The notes below the pieces were generated by a model. That model ran no database searches. It had not been told where the DNA came from and saw only the letters and a list, made by a program, of their open reading frames with translations. A stretch of 64,000 nt of DNA from CAVUBL01 sp963739795 (GTDB lineage Bacteria; Acidobacteriota; Thermoanaerobaculia; Multivoradales; DATKCC01), in assembly GCA_963739795.1 (NCBI GenBank), contig CAVUBL010000015.1:62001-126000 (forward strand), written 5' to 3'. Shown in pieces: positions 38,687-46,330 of this stretch (its first letter is position 1; the number at the start of each line of letters is the position of its first letter). Made by a program: the position numbers and the translations under genes.

Positions 38687-39930
38687 TCCACGTAGCCTTC
38701 GCGCACGCGGACCCGGTTGCCGAAGCCCTTGACCTGGACCTGGACCTGGTGCCAGCTCCCGTCCTTCTTCAGGTTGCTCGGGTAATACCCGATCACGTAC
38801 TGCTCGCGGAGCTCGGCGAGGATGCCGCGGAACGCGCTCTCGACCTGGGAGACGTCGTCGATGGGCTCGATCCGGCCGCCGCTGTCGAGCACCAGCTTGC
38901 GCAGGGTCTCGAACTGATCCTTGTTCTGCTGGGCGTCGCGCCAGGCGGAGGAGAACAGGCCCGGCTCGGCGTCGGGATGGGAGCGGTCCTGGAGCTGGAG
39001 CCAGTAGACGATCGCCTGGCTGCGCTGGGCCTTCCAGAGGGCATCCTTCATGTCCAGGGCGCTGTAGACGTCGAAGCCGTCGGAGAGAATCACGATCACC
39101 CGCCGGCCCTGGCGGCCGTCGAGGATCTTGAAGGCCGAGTACAGGTAGTCGGTCAGGGCCGTGCCGCCGGCGGCCCGGGTGCCTTCGAGGGAGCTGCGCA
39201 GCACCGCCGGGTCGTCGGTGAACGGCGTCGCCCGAATCAACCGGTCGGAGAACAGCACCGACATGGCCTCGTCCAGGTGCTTCATGCCCGAGGTGAAGGC
39301 CTCGGCCCCCCGGATGGCGGCCGCGAGACGATCTCCTTTCATGCTCTCGCTGGAGTCGACCAGCAGGACGGCGGTCAGCGGCGCGTCGCCCCCTTCGAAG
39401 GTCACGAGGTCCTGGGGAGTGCCGTCGTCGAGCACCGTGAAGTCCTCCCGCGGCAGGCCGGTGACCCGCTGGCCACCCTGGGTCACCGTGATGTAGAGCT
39501 GCTGGAGAGGGACCTCCACGACCTCGTCGACCTCGATGGCGGGCGTCTGAATCGCCATCTCTCCAGTCTCGCCGGTGCTGGTGAGTGCGACCGCCCGGAA
39601 GACGTGCTCCTCGTTCTCACTGCCCACGTCCACCGTAACCTCCCACGGCGGCTGCGTGAGCACCGTGACCAGCCGGTCGTCGACGTAGAGACGCACGCGC
39701 TGCACCGGATCCTTGCTCTGCACCTGTATGCGCACATGCACCTTGCCGCTCACCGCGTTGAACGGCCCGGGGTCGAGAATCGCCACCTCGACGTCCGAGG
39801 CCCGGGCGGGCGAGACCGCGGCCAGGGACCCGGCCGCCGCCCAAACCAGGACCAGGATCGGGATCAGGCTTCCGGCCAGGGCTCTCCCCGAGAGGCGCCC
39901 GCGACGACGGCGTTCGCCGAGGTTGCTCAC
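38680..39930 (-). CDS. Exported VWFA-related protein
   Basis: 416-residue protein of the VWFA-related family that is expanded in Acidobacteriota. The signal peptide has an Arg-rich start (GERRRRGRLSGRALAGS) and cleavage near ARAS. An Ig-like/beta region (45-140) with YVDDRLVTVLTQPPWEV follows, then a VTGLPREDFTVLDDGTPQ segment. The VWA domain (about 180-390) has a full MIDAS motif DSSESM and later GTALTDYLY and ILSDGFD. C-terminal EQYVIGYYPSNLKKDGSWH is the typical end. Such proteins bind ligands through a metal ion outside the cytoplasm; the partner is unknown. GTG start in a GTGA overlap with the TPR gene, making a two-gene operon. Confidence 0.85.
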   Translation of the reverse strand: MSNLGERRRRGRLSGRALAGSLIPILVLVWAAAGSLAAVSPARASDVEVAILDPGPFNAVSGKVHVRIQVQSKDPVQRVRLYVDDRLVTVLTQPPWEVTVDVGSENEEHVFRAVALTSTGETGEMAIQTPAIEVDEVVEVPLQQLYITVTQGGQRVTGLPREDFTVLDDGTPQDLVTFEGGDAPLTAVLLVDSSESMKGDRLAAAIRGAEAFTSGMKHLDEAMSVLFSDRLIRATPFTDDPAVLRSSLEGTRAAGGTALTDYLYSAFKILDGRQGRRVIVILSDGFDVYSALDMKDALWKAQRSQAIVYWLQLQDRSHPDAEPGLFSSAWRDAQQNKDQFETLRKLVLDSGGRIEPIDDVSQVESAFRGILAELREQYVIGYYPSNLKKDGSWHQVQVQVKGFGNRVRVREGYVDF

Positions 39931-41315
39931 GGTGCCGCCCCCGCGGCCGCCGGCCGATCCCTCCCGGTATCGCCCAGCAGACGGGCGAGGCGCGGGACCC
40001 GCGTGGCCGCGTTCTCGTGGAGGGCCGCCAGGGCCCGGTCATAGGTCTCCTGCGGCCCCATGCCGTAGCGGCGCCGCGCCGAGGGCCCCCGCTGCCCGGC
40101 GTCGGCCGAAAGCTGGCGGATCACCTCGAGGGCCTTGTTCGGCTCCTTCTGCGCGTCGAGGACGAAGGCGAGCTGGGTCCTCAGGCACTCGCTGTGGGGG
40201 TAGCGCTCGAGTCCGTTGCGGAGGACGGATTCGGCCTGCGGCAGCCGGCCCGCGTCACGGTCCATGGTGGCGAGCTGCTCGTAGGCCACCACGGTCTCCC
40301 AGTCGTCCCGGCCCTCGGCCAGAAGCCCCTGGAGGAGCCGGTGGGCGTCCTTGGTGGAGCCCAGGCGCATGAGGTTGACCGCCATGCGCAGGCGCCCCTC
40401 GCGGTTGTTCGGATCGACCTTGAGGAGCTCGAGAAGCCGCTCGGCGGCCCGGTGGTAGTCGCTGCTGCGCTCGTGGACGGTGGCGATCCCCAGCAGAGCC
40501 GCGGCGTCGTTGGGGTCGAAGTCCAAGGCGTGGAGCATGAGGCCCAGCCCCTGGAGCTTGACCCCCACGAGCTGACTGTAGATGCCGAGGCTCGCCAGGG
40601 CGCGCGCGCCCAGAACCCGCGAGCCCTCGCTGCCGCCCTCCCGAGCGTAGAGATCCGCCAGGCTCGCCGCCAGCCGCGAGGAGTGGCCGGCCAGGAGCGG
40701 TTGCCCCCGGTCCACGTACATGCGGTAGGCGTCGTGGTGCAGGGCGAGCATGGGGACCAGGGCTTCGAGATCCTTGACGCCGACCCACTTGACCACCTCC
40801 ACCTCGGCGTCGAGGAGCCGCTGGACCTCCTTGGGCTCGCGCCCCTCCATGGCCGCAGTCTCGAAGTCGTAGAGAGCCGTGAGGGCGTCCTCGCTCTGGC
40901 CGGCGGCGACGAGCTCGAGCACGCCCCGGTAGCCGTCGAGGAGCTGCTGCTCCCCTTCGAAGCGCCGGCGGCGGCCCGACGAGCGCTCCTCGGGCGAGAT
41001 CCGGTCGCTCTTCTTGAACGTCGGGATCTCGGCGGGGCCGTGGCCCGTCGCCGGTGGGATCACCAGCAGGGTCGGCGCCGGCTGGTCGCCGGCCGTGTCC
41101 TGCTCACCGGCGCCGGCCTGGCCCTTGGGGGCGTCCTGACCCGGGTCCTGACCCTGAGCGCGGCCCTGAGCGCGGGCGGGCGGAGCCAGGAGCGCGAACA
41201 CGCCGGCCAGCAAGGCGGTTGCGAGCACCGCCCGCGGACCCCTCCCCGAGCGGTGTCGCGCAGTGTGCCGACCGGCGGTAATGACGGTCCGAGGTAACAC
41301 GATGTGCTGTGGCAT
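39927..41315 (-). CDS. Exported TPR-repeat protein
   Basis: 462-residue predicted periplasmic scaffold. A basic region and signal helix (AVLATALLAGVFALLAPPARAQ) are followed by a Gln/Gly/Asp-rich linker and several tetratricopeptide repeats between about 130 and 400. Clear ones start LGLMLHALDFDPNDAAALLG, HRAAERLLELLKVDPNNREG and QAESVLRNGLERYPHSEC. The C-terminus is Ala/Arg-rich. Overlaps the VWA gene by 4 nt; the two products probably work together at the envelope. Start at 41315 (MPQHIVLPR) was chosen because a TACAAT -10 lies 11 nt upstream; an ATG 48 nt further up would lie beyond the promoter. Confidence 0.8.
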   Translation of the reverse strand: MPQHIVLPRTVITAGRHTARHRSGRGPRAVLATALLAGVFALLAPPARAQGRAQGQDPGQDAPKGQAGAGEQDTAGDQPAPTLLVIPPATGHGPAEIPTFKKSDRISPEERSSGRRRRFEGEQQLLDGYRGVLELVAAGQSEDALTALYDFETAAMEGREPKEVQRLLDAEVEVVKWVGVKDLEALVPMLALHHDAYRMYVDRGQPLLAGHSSRLAASLADLYAREGGSEGSRVLGARALASLGIYSQLVGVKLQGLGLMLHALDFDPNDAAALLGIATVHERSSDYHRAAERLLELLKVDPNNREGRLRMAVNLMRLGSTKDAHRLLQGLLAEGRDDWETVVAYEQLATMDRDAGRLPQAESVLRNGLERYPHSECLRTQLAFVLDAQKEPNKALEVIRQLSADAGQRGPSARRRYGMGPQETYDRALAALHENAATRVPRLARLLGDTGRDRPAAAGAAP

Positions 41316-41326
41316 GTTGGCGTGGC

Positions 41327-41332
41327 ATTGTA
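41327..41332 (-). promoter_or_regulatory. -10 element of the TPR-VWA operon
   Basis: TACAAT on the minus strand; predicted start near 41320, five bases before the ATG. The dyad at 41340-41358 covers the expected -35 position. Confidence 0.45.
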
Positions 41333-41339
41333 CCGTGGC

Positions 41340-41358
41340 CCAAGCATCCATGCTTTGG
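41340..41358. promoter_or_regulatory. Operator-like dyad upstream of the TPR-VWA operon
   Basis: CCAAGCAT-CC-ATGCTTTGG, an inverted repeat with one extra T, located just upstream of the -10. The cognate regulator is not identified. Confidence 0.4.
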
Positions 41359-41381
41359 CACATTCACAAGGCTTGACGCAC

Positions 41382-41413
41382 GGAACCCCGCGCCGAGAGC
41401 GGCGCGGGGTTCC
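41382..41413 (-). terminator. Hairpin terminator of the esterase gene
   Basis: Perfect 13-bp stem GGAACCCCGCGCC / GGCGCGGGGTTCC with a 6-nt loop, 28 nt past the esterase stop codon. No U tract follows, so termination could be weak or assisted. Confidence 0.65.
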
Positions 41414-41441
41414 GAGACGACGGCTCGAGACAACGGGTCGA

Positions 41442-42851
41442 CTACTGGTGGGTGCGGCCCACCGGCTTGTGGTGATGCGGGGACCCGCCGTTCCCACCGG
41501 GGTTCCCGCCGTCGGGGCCCGAGGGTCCGGAGGCCGTGCCCTTCCAGACCCGCAGGGAGTCCAGGAGCTGGCGGCCGGCGGCCCGACTGAAGAGAACGCT
41601 GGAGGTCAGGGTGTTGGGGATCGACGGGATCGCCGTGGCGTCGCTGTCGAACAGGAACGGGTAGAGGTCGACCTGCGGGATGTGGGCGTCGTAGGTCTGG
41701 TTGATCGCCCGGATGAACTCGTTGGCCGCGATGGCGTAGCCCAGGGGACGCGGGTGGACCCCGTCGAGGCCGATGGCGCCACCGGTGACGAAGGCGCTCG
41801 TGATGTCGATGCCTCCGATGTTGAAGCCGGTCGTCGATCCGGTCTTGAGCAGGCCGTTGATGTCGGCCATGGCCGAGCCGGTCGATTGGGCGAGGCTGCG
41901 GATGAAGGCGTTGAGGGTGTCGACCCGAGCCTGGATGGCCGCGGCCTCGGAGGCCGAGAGGACGTACTGGTCCCCGAGGCCCGTGCCGGTGCCGCCGGCG
42001 AAGGCCGGCACGCCGATGCCCTGGGAGAGGGGCGTCGAGGCGGTCAGCAGCACGTGGTCGGCGAGCGAAAGCGGCTTGTCGCCGGGACCGAGGAGCGGGA
42101 TCAGCGAGCCGCCCGGCCCGAGAACCGGCTCGTTGGTCGCCGGATCCACCAGCACCGGCGGAATGGTGGTGACGAAGGGGACCGAAGTGACGTCCGGGAG
42201 GTTCGCCAGGACGAGCTTGGCGCCGGCTCCCTGGAGAGCCGCCACCAGGGCGGTGTAGTCCGCCTCGAACTGGGCCACCGGGGTCAGGGTCACGCCCTCG
42301 ATCACCCGCCCGCTGGTGGCCGCGGCGAGCACGTCGTTGTTGCCCAGCCAGATCATGGCGAAGGTGGGCTGGAGCGCCAGCGCCTGCTCGAGCTGAGTGT
42401 TGGGGGTGCGCAGCACCAGGGTCGCCGCGTCGCTGGGCCCGCGCTCGCGGTTGCGCAGAGCGTCGCCCAGGCGGAAGCCGGGCACCGACAGGTTGTCGTA
42501 CGGGCGGGCCAGCATGGCGTTCAAGGGGAGGCCCTGGCCGGGGAGCGGGACGATCTTCAGGGGCGAGAGGCCCTGGAGCTGGTAGAGCGCCGGGATGCCC
42601 GGCGCGCTCACCAGGGGCTGCTCGATCTCCTGGCCGGTGGCCTGCCGGACGAGGAGCGCCGGGACGCTGTTCTTCTGGGCGCCCTCGACCAGGCCGCCGC
42701 TGGTGAAACCGGCCCCCAGGCTGTCGCCCAGGGCCACGAAATGGGAGAAGTCGGCCTGCCCGGTGTCCTGGGCGTGGGCAGGGGTCCAGGCCGCCGGCGC
42801 GGCGAGCGCCAGGGCCAGGCCGAGAACGACGAGAGCTCGATTACGGATCAC
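41442..42851 (-). CDS. Exported SGNH/GDSL-family esterase
   Basis: 469-residue secreted hydrolase. Signal peptide (MIRNRALVVLGLALALAAPAA...AHAQ) followed by SGNH blocks: block I FVALGDSLGAG (nucleophile S44), block III WLGNNDVL, and block V DGVHPRPLGYAIAANEF with the catalytic Asp/His. The oxyanion Gly and Asn are thus present. A region from about 375 on is a C-terminal extension ending in a Gly/Asn/His-rich tail. Next to a FadL-type porin gene (14 nt gap, same strand), it may release fatty acids from lipid outside the cell for uptake; that link is inferred from gene order. Confidence 0.87.
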   Translation of the reverse strand: MIRNRALVVLGLALALAAPAAWTPAHAQDTGQADFSHFVALGDSLGAGFTSGGLVEGAQKNSVPALLVRQATGQEIEQPLVSAPGIPALYQLQGLSPLKIVPLPGQGLPLNAMLARPYDNLSVPGFRLGDALRNRERGPSDAATLVLRTPNTQLEQALALQPTFAMIWLGNNDVLAAATSGRVIEGVTLTPVAQFEADYTALVAALQGAGAKLVLANLPDVTSVPFVTTIPPVLVDPATNEPVLGPGGSLIPLLGPGDKPLSLADHVLLTASTPLSQGIGVPAFAGGTGTGLGDQYVLSASEAAAIQARVDTLNAFIRSLAQSTGSAMADINGLLKTGSTTGFNIGGIDITSAFVTGGAIGLDGVHPRPLGYAIAANEFIRAINQTYDAHIPQVDLYPFLFDSDATAIPSIPNTLTSSVLFSRAAGRQLLDSLRVWKGTASGPSGPDGGNPGGNGGSPHHHKPVGRTHQ

Positions 42852-42865
42852 GGGACAGTCTCCTT

Positions 42866-44164
42866 TCAGAAGCCGACCGAGATGCCCAGCAGGTAGGCGG
42901 TCGTCTGGAACTTGCCGCGGAAGACGGGCTCACCCGCGAAATCGGTGTTCCGGGTCCGATCGGCGAACGGCAGGTACATGAAGGCCACGTCGAGCTTCGT
43001 CGCGCCGGTGTAGCCGTAGCCCAGACACAGGCCGGTGCGGTTGGCGTCGGGCAGCAGAGGGCCGACGCTGGGCTCGGGCTGCGGGGTCTCGTCGTAGACC
43101 GCGCCGAAGCGCCACTGCGTCGTCGGGCTGATCACCCAGTTGACACCGGCGCGGTAGTTGAAGGCGTCGTCGTACTTCTCCGGGATGGTCTGGGAGAACT
43201 GGGGGTTGTCCGGGAAGGCGAGCACGACCTTGTCGAAGCTCGACCAGCCCGTCCAGTTGACGTCGGTCTCGAGGGTGACGTTGGGGGTCAGGCCGAAGGC
43301 GAAGCCCAGGCTGGCCAGGTCGGGGTAATCGATCTTGGTCTTGATGGGTAGCTTCTGGCCGAAGGGGATCTGGGTCGCCACCGCGGCGTCGAACGGCGGG
43401 ATGCCGGTCGACGTCTGGGTGAAGGTGCCGTCGCCCTTGTAGTCGATGCTGATCTTGCTGCGGTAGGACAGGCCCCACGAGAAGCGCGAGTTGACCTTGT
43501 TCAGCAGACCCACGTTGAAGCCGTAGCCGGTATCGAGGTCGCTCTTGAGGTGGGCCCTGCCGACGTCGGAGACCTGGCCGAGGATCGGGTTGAAGACGCC
43601 GATGTCCCGGTTGAGCTCGAGGTCCGACCAGCGGCCCACGATGCCCACGCCGATGCCGAAGTTGGGCGTCGCCTGCCAGGCGATGGTCGGGTTCAGGTCG
43701 AAGGTGCGCAGCACCGTCTTGGTGGAGATGAAGCGACCCGACCAGGAGCTCGGGTTCTCCCATTCGGTGGTGAGGCCGAAGGGGCTGTTGAAGCCGAGCC
43801 CGAAGGTCCAGCCGGGGGCGACCGGCTGCACATAGTAGGCGTGGGACGGATAGAAGACGGCGTTCTTCTGCTTGCCGTTCTGTCCGGCGCCGGGATATGG
43901 CCCCGCTCCGTCGAACGTGGAGTCGGCGTTGATCAGGGTCGTGCCCAGCTCGAACGCCCGCTGGTTCTGGAAGGCGAGCCCGGCGGCGTTGTAGAACAGC
44001 GCCGACGGGTCGTCGGCCTGGGCCGTGAAGGCGCACGCCATGCCCATGGCCTTGCTGCCGTGCTCGAAGATCCCGAAGCCGGCACCGAATGCCGGCGAGC
44101 TCGCAAGGGCGACCAGCACCCAGGCGAACGAAGCTCTGGTCAGAGCGGTTCCGCGGCTGCGCAT
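42866..44164 (-). CDS. FadL/OmpP1-type outer-membrane transporter
   Basis: 432-residue 14-strand barrel of the FadL/TodX family, which imports long-chain fatty acids or other hydrophobic compounds. Signal peptide ends SSPAFGAG; the mature N-terminus GFGIFEHGSKAMGMACAF with DPSALFYNAAGLAF is the family signature that plugs the barrel. Strands end in aromatic residues and the last residue is Phe (LGISVGF), needed for barrel assembly. The start at 44164 was chosen for AAGGAGG 6 nt upstream; the reading upstream to 44266 is not coding. Driven by a near-consensus promoter (44263-44291) and followed by the esterase gene. Confidence 0.92.
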   Translation of the reverse strand: MRSRGTALTRASFAWVLVALASSPAFGAGFGIFEHGSKAMGMACAFTAQADDPSALFYNAAGLAFQNQRAFELGTTLINADSTFDGAGPYPGAGQNGKQKNAVFYPSHAYYVQPVAPGWTFGLGFNSPFGLTTEWENPSSWSGRFISTKTVLRTFDLNPTIAWQATPNFGIGVGIVGRWSDLELNRDIGVFNPILGQVSDVGRAHLKSDLDTGYGFNVGLLNKVNSRFSWGLSYRSKISIDYKGDGTFTQTSTGIPPFDAAVATQIPFGQKLPIKTKIDYPDLASLGFAFGLTPNVTLETDVNWTGWSSFDKVVLAFPDNPQFSQTIPEKYDDAFNYRAGVNWVISPTTQWRFGAVYDETPQPEPSVGPLLPDANRTGLCLGYGYTGATKLDVAFMYLPFADRTRNTDFAGEPVFRGKFQTTAYLLGISVGF

Positions 44165-44170
44165 CCCATT

Positions 44171-44177
44171 CCTCCTT
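44171..44177 (-). promoter_or_regulatory. Ribosome-binding site of the FadL-type gene
   Basis: AAGGAGG on the minus strand, 6 nt before ATG 44164; fixes the start of a gene whose reading frame is open 102 nt further upstream. Confidence 0.8.
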
Positions 44178-44262
44178 AGGTCTTGGATTCGATCGAAGTC
44201 GATCGCCAGGTGAACCGTGGTGCGGGTTCTAGACCTCACCCGAACAGCGGACGGTTGCCGCC

Positions 44263-44291
44263 ACACTAATGTAACGCCAACCCCCTGTCAA
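44263..44291 (-). promoter_or_regulatory. Housekeeping-type promoter of the FadL-esterase operon
   Basis: TTGACA (44286-44291) and TAGTGT (44263-44268) separated by 17 nt on the minus strand, the best sigma-70-like promoter in the window. Leader of about 90 nt holds GGTCTAGAACC and CGATCGAAGTCGATCG, both near-palindromic, possible regulator sites. Confidence 0.68.
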
Positions 44292-44350
44292 CGCGCCGCA
44301 GGGTGGCTCCGAGCCATCCCGACGCGCGGTTTCAAAGGCCCTCGGCGAGC

Positions 44351-44359
44351 TGCTAGAGT
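44351..44359 (+). promoter_or_regulatory. Extended -10 promoter of the YbjN-like gene
   Basis: TGCTAGAGT, with TTTCAA 18 nt upstream as a possible -35. Predicted start at about 44366, next to the ribosome-binding site GGAGGAG (44365-44371). Confidence 0.45.
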
Positions 44360-44379
44360 AGCGGGGAGGAGATCGTGTG

Positions 44380-44868
44380 ATGAAGTTCGAGAGCGAGGTC
44401 CACCGCGAGACCTTCAAGAAGGTCGAGGACTACGTCCAAGACCTGATCGACGAGCCGTTCCTGGACCAGGCATCGGGGCACTTTTACGGCCGCTACGGCT
44501 CCACGGTGCTCGAGGTCTCGGTCGACGCCTACGGTCCGGAGGAGGCGATCGTGACGGTGATGGCCTACTGCGTTCAGGGGGCCGAGGTCGACGACAGCCT
44601 CCTCGAGGGGCTGCTCGAGCTGAATCACAGCCTGCCGGTGGGGGCATTTTCCCTGGTGGGCGCCGACGTCTTCTTCTCCCACTCGCTGTTCGGCCGCTCC
44701 CTCGATCCGCGCAACTTCCTGGGCACGGTGGCCGCGGTAGCGACCGTCGCCGACGACTACGACGACCGGATCGTCGCCGAGTACGGCGGTGAGACGGCCC
44801 TCGAGCGGATCCAGTCGACCGGCGGCCGGCGGCGCCGGGAGGCCCAGACGGCGAGCATCGTGCCTTGA
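44380..44868 (+). CDS. YbjN/type III chaperone-like protein
   Basis: 162-residue small alpha/beta protein resembling the YbjN and CesT-type chaperone fold (one helix, then a curved beta-sheet and helices). Helix ETFKKVEDYVQDLIDEP, strands GRYGSTVLEVSVDAYG, EEAIVTVMAYCV, then LLEGLLELNHSLPVGAFSL and VFFSHSLFG. Members bind peptides or stabilise proteins; the client is unknown. GTG (44377) and ATG (44380) are adjacent; either could serve with GGAGGAG upstream. Monocistronic, converging on smpB. Confidence 0.65.
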   Translation: MKFESEVHRETFKKVEDYVQDLIDEPFLDQASGHFYGRYGSTVLEVSVDAYGPEEAIVTVMAYCVQGAEVDDSLLEGLLELNHSLPVGAFSLVGADVFFSHSLFGRSLDPRNFLGTVAAVATVADDYDDRIVAEYGGETALERIQSTGGRRRREAQTASIVP

Positions 44869-44897
44869 GGGATCGCCCCCCACTCCCTCGATCCCTC
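44867..44897. terminator. Hairpin between convergent YbjN-like and smpB genes
   Basis: GAGGGATCG / CGATCCCTC, a 9-bp stem with a 13-nt loop starting on the stop codon at 44866-44868. Could terminate both genes. Confidence 0.45.
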
Positions 44898-44934
44898 CCG
44901 GCTCAGGCCGAGGCGAAACGCCGGCTCGGGACGC

Positions 44935-45408
44935 CTACCAGCGCCCCTTGACCGCCTCGCGCATCTCGCGCTCCACCACCTTCTGCTTCTCCGCCCGCCG
45001 CTTGTCGTAGAGCTTCTTGCCCTGGGCCAACGCGATCTGGACCTTGATCCAGCTCCCCTTCAGGTAGACCTCGAGGGGCACGATCGTCAGCCCGCGGATG
45101 ATCGAGCGCCCCATGAGCTTGTCGATCTCGCGGCGGCCGAGCAGGAGCTTGCGGGGGCGCTCGGGGTCGTGGTTCTCCCGGTTGCCGTGGGTGTACGGGC
45201 TGATGTGGGCCCCCACCAGCCAGGCCTGGCCGCCCTGCACGTCCACGTAGCTGTCCTTGAGCTGGACCTTGCCCTGGCGCGCCGACTTGACCTCGGTGCC
45301 GGTGAGAACCATCCCGGCCTCGAAGGTCTCGAGGATGGTGTAGTCGTGGCGCGCCTTGCGATTTCTCGCCAGGACCTTCATCGAGGGGCTGTCGCTCTTC
45401 GCGGCCAT
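44935..45408 (-). CDS. smpB: SsrA-binding protein SmpB
   Basis: 157-residue partner of tmRNA in ribosome rescue. Conserved segments: VLARNRKARHDYTILETFEAG, LTGTEVKSARQGKVQLKDSY, HISPYTHGNRENHDPERPRKLLL and the C-terminal tail LAQGKKLYDKRRAEKQK that folds in the decoding centre. Start MAAKSDSPSMKVLA at 45408, with no ribosome-binding site and a TGTTATGCT promoter element just upstream. The ssrA RNA gene itself was not found nearby. Confidence 0.97.
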   Translation of the reverse strand: MAAKSDSPSMKVLARNRKARHDYTILETFEAGMVLTGTEVKSARQGKVQLKDSYVDVQGGQAWLVGAHISPYTHGNRENHDPERPRKLLLGRREIDKLMGRSIIRGLTIVPLEVYLKGSWIKVQIALAQGKKLYDKRRAEKQKVVEREMREAVKGRW

Positions 45409-45418
45409 GGGACCGGGG

Positions 45419-45427
45419 AGCATAACA
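45419..45427 (-). promoter_or_regulatory. Extended -10 promoter of smpB (near-leaderless)
   Basis: TGTTATGCT on the minus strand; predicted start near 45412, four bases before the ATG. Confidence 0.5.
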
Positions 45428-45502
45428 GCCGATCGATCGGGTCGCCCCCCCCTCACCCTTCGCCCCCGCTCCCAGTGGGTTTCCGCCGCGCGTGGTGGGA
45501 GC

Positions 45503-45511
45503 TGGTAATCT
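45503..45511 (+). promoter_or_regulatory. Extended -10 promoter of the DUF4390 gene (near-leaderless)
   Basis: TGGTAATCT; predicted start near 45518, four bases before ATG 45522, which lacks a ribosome-binding site. Confidence 0.5.
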
Positions 45512-45521
45512 CCTACCGTCC

Positions 45522-46088
45522 ATGCGAATCGCGGCCCTGCTCGCCCTCTTTGGCCTCCTTCTCTCCTCGGCGGTCCTCGCCGACGATCCCAAGATCCACG
45601 GCCTGAAGGCCCAGGTGGACGGCCACCGGGTGATGCTCGACTTCGTCATGACCGATGCCTTCGATCAGGACGTGATCGAACGGGTCTCGAGCGGCCTGCC
45701 CACCAGCTTCACCTACGAGATCGAGCTGGCCAAGGACCGCAAGCGCTGGTTCGACCGCTCCCTGGGTCACAGCGAGCTCCAGGTCATCGCCATGTTCGAC
45801 GCGGTCACCCGCGAGTACCTGGTCAACTACAAGCTCGACGGCAAGCTCGTGGAGAGCCGCATGGTGCACAACCTCGTCGAGCTGCGCCGGGCGATGACCC
45901 GGTTCGAAGGCATCCCGGCCTTCACCCTGGAGCCGCTGCCCGCGCGCTTCCGGATGCTGGTCAAGGTGCGGGCCCTCCTCGGCTCCCACACCGTGTTCGC
46001 CTTCATCCCCACCCGGATCACGACCGACTGGAAGGAATCGAACAAGTTCCGGGCGCCCGAAGACCTCCTGCCCCCGCCCTCATCATGA
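45522..46088 (+). CDS. DUF4390-family exported protein
   Basis: 188-residue protein of unknown function. Signal peptide MRIAALLALFGLLLSSAVLA, then an all-beta pattern typical of DUF4390: HRVMLDFVMTDAFDQDVIERVSSG, SFTYEIELAKDRKRWFDRS, FDAVTREYLVNYKLDGKLVE, and a VKVRALLGSHTVFAFIPTRITTDWKE end. In other genomes this family often precedes an NtrY-like histidine kinase, as it does here (243 nt downstream), suggesting a periplasmic role in that signalling unit. Confidence 0.75.
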   Translation: MRIAALLALFGLLLSSAVLADDPKIHGLKAQVDGHRVMLDFVMTDAFDQDVIERVSSGLPTSFTYEIELAKDRKRWFDRSLGHSELQVIAMFDAVTREYLVNYKLDGKLVESRMVHNLVELRRAMTRFEGIPAFTLEPLPARFRMLVKVRALLGSHTVFAFIPTRITTDWKESNKFRAPEDLLPPPSS

Positions 46089-46129
46089 GCGCGTCAAGCC
46101 TGCCAGCGGAAACGAGAGTCGGGAGGTGG

Positions 46130-46183
46130 CGTCCCCTTCCCCCCCTGGGGGTGGGAAGGGGATCGAGGGGTTGCGGGGGGGAT
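46130..46183 (+). repeat. R1 hairpin/G-rich repeat, copy 4
   Basis: CCCCTTCCC / GGGAAGGGG stem followed by ATCGAGGGG, TTGC and a G7 run, then GATGCG. Lies between the DUF4390 and NtrY-like genes. The bases after it (GATGCG, GGGTCCAGCGT) resemble the flank of copy 8 at 51521. Confidence 0.75.
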
Positions 46184-46330
46184 GCGCTGGGTCCAGCGTT
46201 CTGGAGAAGCCGATCGGGTGGGCGTAGGCTCCTTCGGTCGGCGCGGGCGGGGGAGCTTCGGCCCGCCAAGCTCACAAAGGTCCGGATGCTTCGTCGGCTC
46301 CAGGCGGAGCTTCTCTAGATTTATCCCCCC

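Noticed and set aside
44869..45500. tmRNA gene next to smpB
   Set aside because: No alanyl-tRNA-like acceptor with a CCA end or tag-peptide frame was found around smpB. The short gaps hold only a hairpin and promoter elements.
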